Shown here in pieces: positions 1-8,377 of a stretch of DNA of 13,103 nt. The stretch is from Cephalothrix spiralis (taxonomy: Eukaryota > Nemertea > Palaeonemertea > Archinemertea > Cephalotrichidae). Under the pieces are notes generated by a model, which saw nothing but the letters and a program-made list of their open reading frames with translations, searched no databases and had not been told where the DNA came from. The translations under genes and the position numbers were made by a program. Location of the stretch: assembly GCA_032353305.1 (NCBI GenBank), contig JAUCNG010173311.1, positions 1-13,103 on the forward strand. Direction: 5' to 3'. Position 1 is the first letter of the stretch; each line of letters starts with the position of its first letter.

Positions 1-18
1 GGATAATACTTTGTCTAG

Positions 19-252
19 AAAAGGGTTCAAAGCATGATGAAGCGATTTGCAAGTTTAGCTGATATGTTAGAAACTGGGGAAGAAAAAGCTCGTGAAAAAC
101 TCGGTGAAAAAGGGGATAGAGTTAATAAAAAGTTTGCAAGTTTGGTCAATTTAGCGGGGAATTTGCACCATCAAAAATTGTGTGCTGACATATATGATGA
201 GGATATCAATCAGGTCAGTACCGAGTTTGAAAAGGTATTTCTTGCTAAATAA
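19..252 (+). CDS. Hypothetical charged helical ORF or terminal exon
   Basis: An ATG at 34 (or 37) opens 72 codons ending with TAA at 250-252. The frame is open back to a possible acceptor (TTTGTCTAG, ending at 18) in phase 0, so this could be the last coding exon of an upstream gene. The protein is Lys/Glu-rich and helical, with two K-(R/K)-F-A-S-L copies (KRFASLADML near the start, KKFASLVNLAGNL about 30 residues later). I do not recognise the family. The AATAAA at 248-253 overlaps the stop codon. After the stop the same frame is open for another 39 codons (253-369), and scraps of protein-like sequence continue to about 540, so an old transposon or retroelement ORF that has decayed is equally possible. 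Confidence 0.3.
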   Translation, partial: KRVQSMMKRFASLADMLETGEEKAREKLGEKGDRVNKKFASLVNLAGNLHHQKLCADIYDEDINQVSTEFEKVFLAK

Positions 253-1054
253 ACCCCTTTCATGTTGTTTTCTAACTTGATGGTAGACCCCGAAAGAACT
301 TCCGCTTTGTCTGGTTATTGCTTGCCTGCTCTGAAACCACTAAGTTCTGGTTCTAAAAATATCGAAGGGCCATAGGCCAATGGGATCGTATCTATGCCGA
401 TCTGTTTAGCCTCTGGTCGGCAGTTTCTTTCGCAGTTGCAGCCTGATGTATCATTAGTATGAAGTACTGGGCGTGGACCCCCGTATCTATAAATTTGGCC
501 AAGACATGACCATGACGATTGATGATAAGAGCACCTAGTCTAATAGTCTATAATTTTCACTACAGAACATTTAGAGATTGTATCATTATATTGTAGCTCC
601 ATCATGGAATACTAACTGTGTCACAGAAGACATATTAAGTTCCTGAAAGAGGCAGACAATGACTCCAGCTCATGACTCTTGACTAAACGACATTAGTTTA
701 GCAAGACTAAGACCATCTCAGTGAAGCCATGTCTTGAAATAGGCCCTAAAATATTCAGGAATAAAAAAATTCAGACAATTTTAGCTGGTTTTAACTCGCA
801 TATTTTTAACTAAAAAACTTTTTGCAATAGATGACTTCAAATATTTGTTGATTTTTGTTGCTAAGCTCGCTAAGCACCAAATATTTGAAGTACAAAATGT
901 ACTATCTTAAATACATGCAATTTCAGTCCAATTAATGTCTAAAATGATCCTAATGTGAAATCATCAATACTATTAAAGAAAAACAGATTTTGAATTTCGA
1001 AATCAACAATTCAAATAAATTTTTGAGCATAAATGACTTTTATTCTTTCTGAAG
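253..1054. other. Non-coding stretch with decayed coding-like remnant
   Basis: From 253 to about 540 the sequence is less AT-rich than its surroundings and has coding-like scraps in shifting frames (for example GVDPRIYKFGQD at 469-504), which may be debris of a mobile element. From 541 to 1054 I see only AT-rich sequence, plus the inverted repeat at 834-891. No exon is supported. Confidence 0.4.
834..891. repeat. 14-bp perfect inverted repeat with 30-base loop
   Basis: ACTTCAAATATTTG at 834-847 is the exact reverse complement of 878-891. The loop includes a tandem GCTAAG-CTCG-CTAAGC motif. It could form a stem-loop in RNA or a small cruciform. No function is evident; it may be a palindromic insertion remnant. 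Confidence 0.7.
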
Positions 1055-1315
1055 TAAGGAGGGTTGAGATTTGAGAATAAAATGCAAAAACGAGATTCAT
1101 ATAAAATGGAAAAACGAGATTCATGTCAAGAAACACAAAGTTCAAAATGTAAGGAAAGACTTAAACGGTGGCACTCCGATAGTGGAGCAAAATTGAAAAG
1201 GTGGAATTCAGATAGCGACCTACTGCAGTCCTTCAAATGCACTAAATCGAGGGTCAAGCATTTTAGGTCTAAAAGAAGACTCAAAAGAACACTAACGCAA
1301 CACGAGTTAACAAAG
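1055..1315 (+). CDS. Candidate 5' coding exon, basic Ser/Arg-rich protein (ATG at 1082)
   Basis: A pyrimidine-rich acceptor (TTTTATTCTTTCTGAAG, ending at 1054) is followed by an in-frame TAA at 1055-1057, then ATG at 1082. From there 78 codons stay open to a good donor, AAAG|GTAAAA, after 1315. It ends in phase 0, the phase needed by the exon at 4454. The protein is very basic and carries two internal repeats: KRDSYKMEKRDSC and LKRWHSDSGAKLKRWNSDSD. In the second repeat the DNA copies differ at four codons that keep the same amino acid (two of them Ser, one Leu, one Arg), as expected if the protein is under selection. R-x-x-S sites suggest basophilic kinase targets. No domain is recognised. 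It may be the N-terminus of the Nostrin-like gene or a separate gene. If it is not spliced, the frame ends at 1345. Confidence 0.5.
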
Positions 1316-1358
1316 GTAAAATATGAGTTGAATTGGTCTTGGTGAAAATAGATTTAGC

Positions 1359-1467
1359 AGGGTTCCCACTGGTCCTGGTCCTTGAGAACCTGGAAAAAAA
1401 GTTAATCCTGGAAATCCTGGAATTTTGTCAAAAGTCCTGGAAAAACTTAAAAAGTTCTGGAAAAAAT
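1359..1467 (+). repeat. Degenerate TCCTGGAAA short-repeat array
   Basis: The segment has at least six variants of (A/T)CCTGGAAA (at about 1374, 1388, 1406, 1415, 1434 and 1455) separated by A/T-rich spacers, preceded by GGTTCCCACTGGTCCTGG. Such CCTGGAAA arrays occur at the tails of retrotransposon or SINE-like insertions in several invertebrates (from memory). It lies just after the candidate exon at 1055-1315. Confidence 0.7.
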
Positions 1468-1797
1468 ATATATGTAGAACATTTCAATTTCTAAAGTTTC
1501 ATTCTTAAAGTATCTTAAATATCGCGATATGAATCTTGATTTTTAAAATATCTTGCAAAAAAAATAATCTTAAAGTTGTTATTCACTGTATGATGTTAAT
1601 CCAAAAAAGTTTATGAAATTTATTTTCTTGCAAAAGTTCTCTTTTATCATAACAATTTGATTATATTTTTTCATTGCAACATATTCGATTATAAATAAAT
1701 TTTGATGTCTTTTAGCTAAAATTTAATTTTTTCTCTCACTTATTTACTTTATATTTAAGATTTTTAAAATATATAGTTAACATTTTACAATTTTTGC

Positions 1798-2130
1798 TTA
1801 TATCATCCACGTACCATGTACAGAAAGCCATTTTATCACTAAAAATCAAAACAAAATTTAATTTGTTTACTTTTTAATCAAAAAACTATTGTTTACTTTT
1901 TTCTTTTTTCTCCTTCACGAATTCATGTTTTTATGTTTATATCATCCACGTACCATGTACAGAAAGCCATTTTATCATTTTTTTATCATTAAATTAAAAA
2001 TCCAAACAAAATTAAATTTGTTTACTTTTTAATAAAAAATATATTGTTTACTTTTTCTCCTTCATGAGTTCATGTTTTTATGTTTATATCATTCACGCAC
2101 CATGATTATACTTTGTAGGCCACTTTGTCA
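1798..2130 (+). repeat. Satellite-like tandem repeat, about 2.3 units of ~140 bp
   Basis: The landmark ATATCATCCACGTACCATG occurs at about 1800 and 1939, and a diverged version (ATATCATTCACGCACCATG) at 2086; the spacings are 139 and 147 bp. The first 39 bases of units 1 and 2 are identical. Between landmarks each unit has TTGTTTACTTTTTAAT, a second TTGTTTACTTTTT and CTCCTTCA plus TTCATGTTTTTATG. Unit 3 is truncated after about 45 bases. There is no coding content. Confidence 0.85.
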
Positions 2131-2630
2131 TTGTTACCAAATGCGCTTATCGCGTTCTATGCGTCAAAAATATATTGAAATGCTATTTATACAATGGTCT
2201 CGTTATTCAGTCATACATGTCTGAAGTTCTCTTATGTTCGTATTAACCTGTACAACTTCGTACAACTTAACCATAAGCTTTTTATGTAAGTTGTCATTTT
2301 ATGTGCCGGAATATATAACATATGGCATTTAAAAATGTCGGATTTAAAAGGTTCAGTACGAGGTTCGAGATGGAGTATTGTTGCCCACAAAATGGCGCGT
2401 GGCGCACTATCAGAAGAGGTAAAATTGCGTTTTTTAAGCTTCGAAAACTAGGCGATTATTGCAAATATGGAAAAAAAACTGTACAAGTCATTAACTCACA
2501 TTTTCTATATTTTAATGATCAAGACACTTTTTTAAGAAACATTGAAATATTGAAATTGTTGATTGGAAATTTGTTGACAAATTTAGATTGCAATACTAAA
2601 TGGCAAATTACTTCAGTGTACACAGGAGTA
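2131..2630. other. AT-rich non-coding stretch
   Basis: I see no supported feature. A 125-codon open frame starting at 2322 has no recognisable similarity, runs into the MITE at 2631, and is best read as chance in AT-rich sequence. Confidence 0.5.
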
Positions 2631-3163
2631 CAGTGTGTCCTAATATTATGGAAAACAGCCAGATCTCAGATGATATTATATTGTCACTTAAAATTATGAA
2701 TATTTTAATAAATGCAAAAATATCTATTTGAGAACATGGTCGTCTCTCCCGAATAAAACATATTTCTCTGATTTCATTTTCCCCACCCTAAATTTCATAC
2801 TAAATCGAGAGAATGCTATTTTCAATCACTCTATAAAATTATTCCGGAATATTTTCAGTGCATTTCAATTCTTAGTAAATTTGTGGGTGAATAGTAAATT
2901 GAATGAGAAATTTACACAAATTAAAAATTCCTTAAAAATTACATTTCCGAGAATTATATTTTTAGAAAAGGACGTTCATTTGGACGTTCACTTTTTGGTC
3001 CTTTGGGGAAATTTATGTAGCACAGTTGTAGTTGGCAGATTTGCACCAAATTTATTTTATTTGAAAGAGAAGACCATGATCTCTCTAGTGATCACTAGCA
3101 GCAATATGGTCAGTTCATAATTAGGTCACAATATGACGTTTTCAATAATATTGGGACACCCTG
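2631..3163. mobile_element. Tc1/mariner-like MITE, copy 1 (533 bp)
   Basis: The left end CAGTGTGTCCTAATATTATG and the right end (reverse complement CAGGGTGTCCCAATATTATT) form terminal inverted repeats. They extend imperfectly for about 65 bases, including AATTATGAA. TA dinucleotides flank both ends (2629-2630 and 3164-3165), the target-site duplication of Tc1/mariner elements. The right half holds the palindrome CTAGTGATCACTAG at 3085-3098. No transposase is encoded: the 130-codon frame at 2728-3120 shows no catalytic D,D,D/E pattern I can recognise, and copy 2 does not preserve it. It is therefore non-autonomous. Confidence 0.85.
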
Positions 3164-3760
3164 TAATAATAAAAAAGTCAATATTTTCTAGGCATCATTT
3201 CTTCGTAAAATTATACATGCATAATCTGAAACAAAAAGAAAAAATTTGAACATAAAATAATGTGAACAAAGTACAAGTACGGTAGTCAAGTATTGTCTTT
3301 GATAATGTTTTATATTTTAATGACACCATAGGTATCTCGCAATACTATTTCCTCTTATCTAAATTTGCTAAGTCTCCATGTCATTATTTTAAAAAAAGTC
3401 TTATATTATTTCCTTATACATTGTATAATATGTATGATGTTATAGAGTATACATGTACATGTAGCATTTGATGCAGTATTTTTACATTAAACATTAAAGG
3501 AGGATATACTATGTAAAACGGCATGTTAACTTATCACTGCAAACTACAAGGAATTAACCTGTAGGGGGCTCATAGAAAATCTACTATATACAATCATGGA
3601 TGACTTATAAGTCAAATACAGCGTTGCCACTGGCCATGGCCTCTAGTTGACCCATCAAGTGAAATAGTACCGGGTTCTTCAATGGCAATAGCGAGCAGTG
3701 CAACACTTTTAAAATATAATGAATATCTCCTCCTATTATTCATGTGATATGTGATTCCTA
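3164..3760. other. AT-rich non-coding stretch between the two MITE copies
   Basis: I see no gene. The block at about 3585-3715 is more GC-rich than its neighbours (for example GTTGCCACTGGCCATGGCC and AATGGCAATAGCGAGC) and may be a separate old insertion, but I cannot define its ends. Confidence 0.4.
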
Positions 3761-3762
3761 TA

Positions 3763-4138
3763 CAGTGTGTCCCAATATTATGGCCAGATGACGTCCTATT
3801 TTGACCTAATTATGAATATTTTAATATTTGCAAAAAAATATTTGGCTTCTCTCATGGTCTCTATCGAATAAAACAGATTTAGTGCAGATCAGTTCATAAC
3901 TAAGAGAGCTACGATGATTCCCCCGAAGAATTTTTTCGAGAAAGGACGTTCATTTGGGGAAATTTAACATTTTGGTCCTTTGAGGAACTTTATGTAGCTC
4001 AGTTTTGTACCAAATTTATTTTATTTGAAAGTCAAGACCATGATCTCACTAGTGATCACTAGCAGCTATATTATCAATTCATAATTAAGTCACAATATGA
4101 CGTCATCTGGCTGTTTTCCATAATATTAGGACACCCTG
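3763..4138. mobile_element. Tc1/mariner-like MITE, copy 2 (shorter, 376 bp)
   Basis: It is the same family and orientation as copy 1: the left end is CAGTGTGTCCCAATATTATG and the right end reads CAGGGTGTCCTAATATTATG on the other strand. The inverted repeats run about 60 bases and include CAGATGACGTC. It shares internal blocks with copy 1 (GGACGTTCATTTGG, TTTGGTCCTTTG, ACCAAATTTATTTTATTTGA and CTAGTGATCACTAG at 4049-4062) but lacks about 150 bp present there. The left flank is TA (3761-3762). The right end carries an extra CTG before TA (4142-4143). The 12-mer TGATTCCTATAC lies at both borders (3752-3763 and 4144-4155). Confidence 0.85.
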
Positions 4139-4453
4139 CTGTATGATTCCTATACTTTAGGGCTTCTTTCGCTAATAATAATGATTTTTAATGACGCTTA
4201 AATTTGAACCTGATATAGAAATGTTTCGCTGGCGCCTTCGGCGCTTAAAATATTAAATATCTTTTTATCACATGAATCTTCTCCCCTATTAAATTTTAAG
4301 TTTAAATAATAAATATAGAAATGCTTTATCTTTCTGCCAATTTTATTTTTGCGGTTGTTGCTTATAATTGTGATATCATTTGTTTGTATGGTGATTATTT
4401 TAAAAGATAATTTGATCTTTGATAATTAATTTTGGATCATTTGTATTTTGCAG
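4139..4453. other. Non-coding stretch before the first F-BAR exon
   Basis: This is AT-rich intron-like sequence ending in the acceptor at 4453. It holds one small GC hairpin (GCGCC-TTC-GGCGC, 4232-4244) standing out from AT-rich flanks. There is no coding evidence. Confidence 0.5.
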
Positions 4454-4539
4454 GGACTAAATGGATTTGAAGAGCTACGAAAATACATAAAACAAGGAAA
4501 TGAGTTCTGTAAGGAAGTCCATGCTATTATGCAAGAGAG
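4454..4539 (+). CDS. Nost: Nostrin-like exon A: start of F-BAR domain
   Basis: The exon encodes 28 codons, from GLNGFEELRKYIKQGNEFCK through EVHAIMQE, plus the first two bases of an Arg codon. The acceptor is TTTTGCAG at 4446-4453 and the donor is AG|GTAAGA at 4540. This is the first helix of the F-BAR domain; the GFEELRKYIKQG pattern is typical of the family near residues 10-25. The exon begins in phase 0 with no in-frame ATG, so at least one upstream coding exon is required. Family members usually carry an F-x-D-x-F-W type stretch directly before this point; I could not find one upstream. Confidence 0.93.
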
Positions 4540-5411
4540 GTAAGACAAATGCAGATACAATTTTGGAATATAAAATTAGTAGCTTTAAAAACAATATGTG
4601 ACTTTAGAAAGAAACAGAAAAATAAGTCACTAAATTTGACAGTAAATTTTAAAATCAATTTTCCAATTTTTTATAAACCAGAGTTCTTCATCTATTTAAT
4701 GAGACCAAAGTTAATTATTCAACAAGGTATATGGCATTTTGTAGCAAAGTGTTTACTAGAAAATAAGGCAATGACCGAAATACAAGTTGAAGGTCGATTT
4801 TCAAACTAAAATGAACAATTTCCTTGGATAGACATGTAAAAGGCAGATAATAGAAAAAACAATTGGCCACTACGTTTCTGATTATTTTGATCAATTACCA
4901 AATAATACAGGATTGCAAAAGAACTATCAATGTTGGGAAATCCAGCAGCCTAATATAAATAATTTATGCTTGCATATTTTTCCTTATATAGTATTCTTTG
5001 ATATTTATAATATCGTTCATATCAATTGTGAAAAAATCATGAAAGGTGAATCACGTTCTTATTCTAAAGGACAACATGATATATGTTTAGGCACTTTGTA
5101 TACATTAGTTAAACTCAATAATATATTTCTTTGGTCTGAATTTCAATGTTAAACTTTGTGTTGAACGAGTTACCTCTAACTGAGAACCACAATTTTTAAA
5201 ATCTGGCCTCCTACACGTAAACAATTTTACCAGACCCCCTGACACTGATGGAAAATAGAGAGAAAAATAGTTCGAATTAGTCGCAAAATAACCTGCAGAA
5301 TCTATTTTTATTGTCATAATGTCAAAAAATTTCGAACACGATATTGTATTAGACCAATTTTGTTTTTAAGGCCCTAAAATACAAAAATTAAATTTGTTTT
5401 TCAATTTTCAG
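4540..5411 (+). other. Intron 1 (872 bp)
   Basis: GTAAGA to TTTTCAG. The content is AT-rich. Open frames at 4549-4809, 4913-5152 and, on the other strand, 5105-5317 show no recognised protein. No repeat was identified. Confidence 0.7.
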
Positions 5412-5492
5412 ATCTGACGTAGAATTTAAATATGCCCAAAAATTATCTGCACTCAGTTCAAAACTTCAAAAAGTTGCCGGCTCCTGTGTTGG
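5412..5492 (+). CDS. Nost: Nostrin-like exon B: F-BAR helix 2
   Basis: The acceptor is CAATTTTCAG before 5412. The first base completes the Arg codon, then 26 codons read SDVEFKYAQKLSALSSKL followed by QKVAGSCV, and GG of a Gly codon ends the exon before donor GTAAGT at 5493. E-x-x-YA-x-x-L-x-x-L-x-x-KL is a hallmark of F-BAR domains, in the helix that builds the dimer core and membrane face. Phase 2 on both sides keeps the frame (81 nt). Confidence 0.93.
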
Positions 5493-6499
5493 GTAAGTGT
5501 CTGAAAATTCTTCTAAACGGGACCTTATCCTTTTATCATAATAACTGAAATCGAAGTTGGTCTGCAGTCCTCCGATGGCCATAGTACCTTTTACGCATCC
5601 ACACCCTTTCTTAGTCACTCCGCCATAGTGTACGAAAAAATACTCCGCCATATATACTAAGAAGTATATGGTATTATGGCCCATATTATTACATTTGAAT
5701 ATATATAGAACCAAGATAACCTTTTATGTCCCATGTTGGCATTTTTCAAACACGCCTACCCTACACTGATTTCCACGTATGCGTTGGTCTGTTTTCGTGT
5801 TACGCATGCGCAAAATGGATAAATATTGATACTTGTTTTGGAAAAAAGTGTATAAAAACCTAAAATTATGACCCGCTATAGCTCGAAAACAAATTGTTAG
5901 GCAATATGAATAAATATATTATTCAATCATAGAAACATGTCCATACTCTACTTAAGCGCGGTCGAAAACAATCCCAATATCAATAAATCAGGGTTCATTA
6001 CATAATGGAGCCCCTGAACATTGCTTCATGAATATCCCCTATCGTCATCATCGAATGCGCTTTCCGTCTATCATAGATATTACGCGTTCCAGTTGGAACT
6101 TTTTTATAACTACCCTAGATATAAGGTTGACGTGCGTCACTACGTCATGCCGCTATAGCCAACCTTCTGGGAGCCGCCTTGCGGCTACTCTTGTTCCAAA
6201 TAGCCCCCAGGGTTCTTTTTTGTGAATAAAATGTTCTCATTCACACCAATCCGAGACAATTTAATTCGTCGCAATTGTCTTAGATTTTGTATTTACGCAA
6301 CCCAGTTTGGAGCACTGGATGACAGCCTGACAATTGGCGAGAAGTTCTAACGGGGTTCGAACTCACGACCATGAGATTAAAAGTCTCATGTTCTACCTAC
6401 TGAACTTACCGGACGGTCTTTCCCTCATAAAAACAATAAAAAAATTAACATTTACGGTTCTTTAATTTTGACATAATGAGTTTTTTATTTACGTTTTAG
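5493..6499 (+). other. Intron 2 (1007 bp) with SINE-like insertion
   Basis: GTAAGT to CGTTTTAG. The middle (about 5740-6220) is less AT-rich and contains a GC hairpin, AGCCGC-CTT-GCGGCT, at 6172-6186. A tRNA-Lys-like head on the other strand lies near 6345-6425. The open frames at 5466-5714 (- strand) and 6028-6225 are unsupported. Confidence 0.7.
6225..6425 (-). mobile_element. tRNA-Lys-like SINE
   Basis: Read on the - strand, the head resembles tRNA-Lys(UUU). The A-box region is CGGTAAGTTCAGTAGGTAG. The anticodon arm is ATGAGA-CTTTTAA-TCTCAT with anticodon TTT, and the B box is GAGTTCGAACCCC. The acceptor arms do not pair and the T stem is mismatched, so it is not a working tRNA. About 120 bp of body follow (toward lower coordinates), ending near AAAAAAG at about 6215-6225. 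The outer limits are approximate. Confidence 0.65.
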
Positions 6500-6644
6500 A
6501 ACATTAGCAACAGCATGGGTTGCTGTATCCAAGGAAATGGAAGAGGAAGCAGAGTTACATCGAAACGTTGCACATTCGTTAACGGAAGATGTTGCTACAC
6601 CAATGAAAACTTTAGCGGATCAAATTCATAAATCAAGAAAACCG
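6500..6644 (+). CDS. Nost: Nostrin-like exon C: F-BAR helix 2 to 3
   Basis: The acceptor is ACGTTTTAG before 6500 and the donor is CCG|GTAAGA at 6645. The 145-nt exon completes a Gly codon and adds 48 residues, from TLATAWVAVSKEMEEEAELH to LADQIHKSRKP. The Trp-containing start (TAWVAV) corresponds to the SAWAW region of human NOSTRIN as I recall it. The following acidic and helical part, with ELHRNVAHSL, is the usual F-BAR 'adaptor loads on helix 3' region (E-x-H-x-x-x-A-x-x-L). It ends in phase 0. Confidence 0.93.
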
Positions 6645-7402
6645 GTAAGAGTTATTTAAATATCCTCTAAAATCTAGATAAATTATTTTTTATGCCAAAG
6701 GTCATTTATGTACTTTGCTCTTTAGCGTGAGAGCAATAACATAAAATCGAAATGAGAAAATTATATGTCCAATGATAGGAATCCACAGTGCTAAATAGAC
6801 GCTAGTCACATCTTTGGTGAAAATATTTGAGGATCTTGGAATATCTATACCGATTGACCGCTTTTACTGGTTGCGCCATAGAAGCTGTGCTGACTATCGA
6901 GCAATCGTAATATGTATAATCATCAAGGAGATCTAGTGGGTCGGAGCGGGGGGAATGCAAATGCAATAAAGTATTCAAATAGCGAAGGCCTAGGGGATCG
7001 AAATGGATAGGGTCGGGTCTGAATACCCCATTCCAAATCTGACTCGACCCGACTTGATTATTCCTACCTAGTACCGACCCCAATAGGGGGCCCCACTTTG
7101 ACGCCGAACACCAAAGTGCAGCTATCGAGGGAATGTGACGCGATGACCAGGGCCGTCGAGAGCGCAATACCCCGACCTGAAGGGTCAACTCGACCTCGAT
7201 CTCAAACTGACGCTGGCTCCGGAAATTACCAAAAACCTGACCAAATCCGTTTGTCAAACCCGGACCTGGTCATGCCTAGGCCAGGGTAATAAGGACTTTA
7301 AGTATCTATTTGCGGCCTTTAGAACAAACAGACTTGCGGCTTTCGATGACGATAAAGTCACTTTTGATTTTATAATTTGATTTTTATATTGTTTCTTTGC
7401 AG
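6645..7402 (+). other. Intron 3 (758 bp) with a GC-rich island
   Basis: GTAAGA to TTTGCAG. About 6930-7290 is clearly more GC-rich than the rest of the window, with sharp edges, and both strands have open frames there (6802-7257 minus, 7098-7289 plus). Neither translation is recognisable. GTCGGGTC (7012-7019) and GACCCGAC (7046-7053) form an 8-bp hairpin with a 26-base loop. The island is probably an inserted element fragment. Confidence 0.6.
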
Positions 7403-7465
7403 ATCGAACGAACGGTAGAATCTTCGGTGAAGAAACTTATAGATAGCAGGAATGATGAACAAAAG
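7403..7465 (+). CDS. Nost: Nostrin-like exon D: short F-BAR helix exon
   Basis: This 63-nt exon has 21 codons (IERTVESSVKKLIDSRNDEQ, then K). It is flanked by acceptor TTTCTTTGCAG and donor AAG|GTAAGA, phase 0 on both sides, so skipping it would keep the frame. It matches the stretch of human NOSTRIN reading roughly 'NEVEKTANLVISNWNQQ' in charge pattern rather than in identity. It forms part of the long F-BAR helix 3. Confidence 0.88.
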
Positions 7466-7805
7466 GTAAGACCGGTCCGCCGCTCAGTTTTTCTCTCTAT
7501 CAAAAAACTAAAATAAAATTCTTTCGTTTGCATCCATTTGTGTCCATTCAATCTATATTCACACTTTAAAAATGATCTGGAGTATAAAAACGAAGAAAAA
7601 CAGTCGTGGGAAAATTGGCAAAGAAAAATTGTATTTTGGCATTCATATAGCCAAATTTTTCCATCGCCCCCATCCCTCCCCTGTAGGCGGCGGGAGAATT
7701 TCGTCCAAGATGCGGGGTATGAAGATCCATAAATTAAAAAATATGCCTTACCCTATTTGCGCAGTGAATAGTATGCTCTAACTCTCTGTTATGTTTCTTT
7801 TCCAG
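7466..7805 (+). other. Intron 4 (340 bp), with a possible 30-nt microexon
   Basis: GTAAGA to TTTTCCAG. Inside it, a C-rich tract (CGCCCCCATCCCTCCCCTG) ends in TAG at 7684-7686 and is followed 30 nt later by GGG|GTATGA. The 30 bases 7687-7716 would add ten residues (AAGEFRPRCG) in phase 0 without breaking the frame. No transcript evidence is available. Confidence 0.6.
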
Positions 7806-7913
7806 TCAAAAAAGAGCAGTTTCTCACATATGAAAGAATTAGAAAAATTATTTTATTCAGTTCAAGATGCCAAAGCAGGAAAAGTAAAAATGAATGAAAA
7901 AGAAATAGGGAAG
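7806..7913 (+). CDS. Nost: Nostrin-like exon E: F-BAR helix 3
   Basis: The acceptor is TTTCTTTTCCAG before 7806 and the donor is AAG|GTATAT. The 36 codons run from SKKSSFSHMKELEKLFYSVQ through DAKAGKVKMNEKEIGK, phase 0 on both sides. HMKELEKLFYSVQ aligns in pattern with the human KKHEALFQLVESSK segment. It is a Lys-rich amphipathic helix, consistent with the positively charged concave face of F-BAR dimers. Confidence 0.92.
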
Positions 7914-7989
7914 GTATATGATCTCATTTAATTGTGATTCCAGTAGTGCCGAATAAATCATTTTTCTATCGCAAAGAAGTGGCTTCTTT

Positions 7990-8250
7990 TTTAACTTAAG
8001 GTGGACAGGGTTCGGAGGGTTAACCCCGATCGATGAGCATTTATCCTTAGGCCTGTAGACCTATCCCGCACTCTATCTTTTTTCTATATACCGATTAGCA
8101 GTAGGGTTTACCCGGAAGGTATAAGGACAGCGTCCCACTCCACGTGCTTAACCTGACCCGATGGAAAGTAGTGTCTAGCCTGGGTGTCGAACCCGGGACC
8201 TCCGGATTCAAAGACCGACTCTTTACCACTCTGTCACAGAGGAGCCACAT
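7990..8250 (-). mobile_element. tRNA-Gln-like SINE (~260 bp)
   Basis: On the - strand, starting near 8248, the head reads GTGGCTCCTCTG, then A-box-like TGACAGAGTGGTAAAGAG. An anticodon-like loop CTTTGAA (anticodon TTG) lies in GGTCTTTGAATCCGG, followed by B box GGTTCGACACC (8183-8193, complement). It resembles tRNA-Gln(UUG). A unique body of about 180 bp continues to about 7990, less AT-rich than the intron around it. It lies wholly in intron 5 (7914-8377). Confidence 0.75.
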
Positions 8251-8377
8251 TCACCAATAACGAAAAGTCAGCTTATTAGAGGCTAATTTTCAGGGATACC
8301 AGTATGATTTGCTTCGGAAATAGTATGACAACGAGTCGTCGCAAGAATTCTAAATGTCATTTTTATAAATATTTTAG

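Noticed and set aside
2322-2699. 125-codon open frame crossing the left end of the first MITE
   Set aside because: It spans the element boundary at 2631, so the C-terminal third is transposon DNA; no family is recognised.
2728-3120. 130-codon open frame inside the first MITE
   Set aside because: It lies wholly in the element, has no transposase motif, is not preserved in the second copy, and has the composition of AT-rich chance sequence.
6345-6425. Functional tRNA-Lys(UUU) gene on the minus strand
   Set aside because: The anticodon arm is excellent, but acceptor and T stems are mismatched; fits a SINE head.
6802-7257. 151-codon minus-strand frame in intron 3
   Set aside because: Long only because the island is GC-rich and poor in stop codons; an overlapping plus-strand frame (7098-7289) is also open, and neither translation looks like a known protein.
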